Origin: Sphingomonas pokkalii
Lineage (GTDB): Bacteria > Pseudomonadota > Alphaproteobacteria > Sphingomonadales > Sphingomonadaceae
Direction: 5' to 3'
Length of the DNA stretch: 64,000 bases
Assembly: GCF_003096275.1 (NCBI RefSeq)
Contig: NZ_QENQ01000001.1
Location: forward strand, 946,475 to 1,010,474
The position numbers were made by a program, and so were the translations under genes. Position 1 is the first letter of the stretch. The number at the start of each line of letters is the position of its first letter. The notes beneath the pieces were generated by a model. The model did not search any database. It saw nothing but the letters and a program-made list of their open reading frames with translations, and had not been told where the DNA came from. Shown here piece by piece: positions 62,726 through 64,000 of the stretch.

Positions 62726-64000
<1,275 letters not shown>

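Overview
The window is GC-rich bacterial DNA that reads as an alphaproteobacterium of the Sphingomonadales, most likely Sphingomonas or a close relative. Supporting signs are a SapC-family protein, a CpdR-type response regulator, a PEPxxWA-CTERM protease, a pyruvate dehydrogenase E2 with a single lipoyl domain, an AraD1/FucP/GH51 pentose locus and several Tat-exported sugar enzymes. This is inference from gene content and protein style; the window has no rRNA. No prophage, insertion sequence, CRISPR array or large island is visible. The content is mostly chromosomal housekeeping with small accessory inserts.

Layout. 1-5 kb: 3' part of gltB, a VapBC-like toxin-antitoxin pair, a GST, a YbhB-like protein and a short-chain dehydrogenase. 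5-11.5 kb: two tiny hydrophobic proteins, a diguanylate cyclase, a secreted peroxiredoxin, an outer-membrane phospholipase A, hisN-like phosphatase and an AsmA protein. 11.6-17 kb: rpmI-rplT, a LysE exporter, a GIY-YIG gene wrapped in palindromic repeats, pheS-pheT and tRNA-Arg. 17-26.6 kb: dienelactone hydrolase, GST, DEAD-box helicase, FAD oxidoreductase, SapC, a candidate small RNA, N-formylglutamate amidohydrolase, CpdR, tRNA-Val and a glycosyltransferase.

26.8-34.8 kb is a pentose locus, most likely for L-arabinose: GH51 arabinofuranosidase, aldose epimerase, FucP-like transporter, IlvD/Edd sugar-acid dehydratase, an AraD1-like FAH enzyme and a FadR-type GntR regulator. Three copies of an 11-bp near-palindrome (consensus TAGTC-N-GACTA) sit in its three promoter regions and probably form the operators. 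Next come a large membrane protein and a four-repeat OAA-family (high-mannose-binding type) lectin in an AT-richer patch.

37.6-41.5 kb is the pyruvate dehydrogenase E2 / lipoamide dehydrogenase operon. It is interrupted by a small membrane protein, a hotdog thioesterase and a DUF559 nuclease-like gene bracketed by palindromes. 41.7-45.6 kb: universal stress protein, M28 peptidase and a two-component system. 45.7-51.5 kb is a four-gene operon (Gfo/Idh/MocA oxidoreductase, GH3 beta-glucosidase, GntP permease, SMP-30 lactonase). Three of its products carry twin-arginine signals, so it can be read as periplasmic beta-glucoside-to-gluconate oxidation followed by gluconate uptake; a LacI-type operator lies upstream. 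51.5-64 kb: Nudix, extensin-like, CHAP, MsrB, ABC-2 exporter, queG, APC permease, mtnP, FKBP, a PEP-CTERM metalloprotease and the 3' part of acnA.

Most unusual points: (i) two nuclease-fold genes (GIY-YIG and DUF559), each ending inside a palindromic repeat and flanked by more copies of that repeat; (ii) the OAA-type lectin; (iii) the candidate small RNA with a CU-rich anti-Shine-Dalgarno-like segment; (iv) the three-site GntR regulon; (v) the Tat-dependent glucose oxidation operon.
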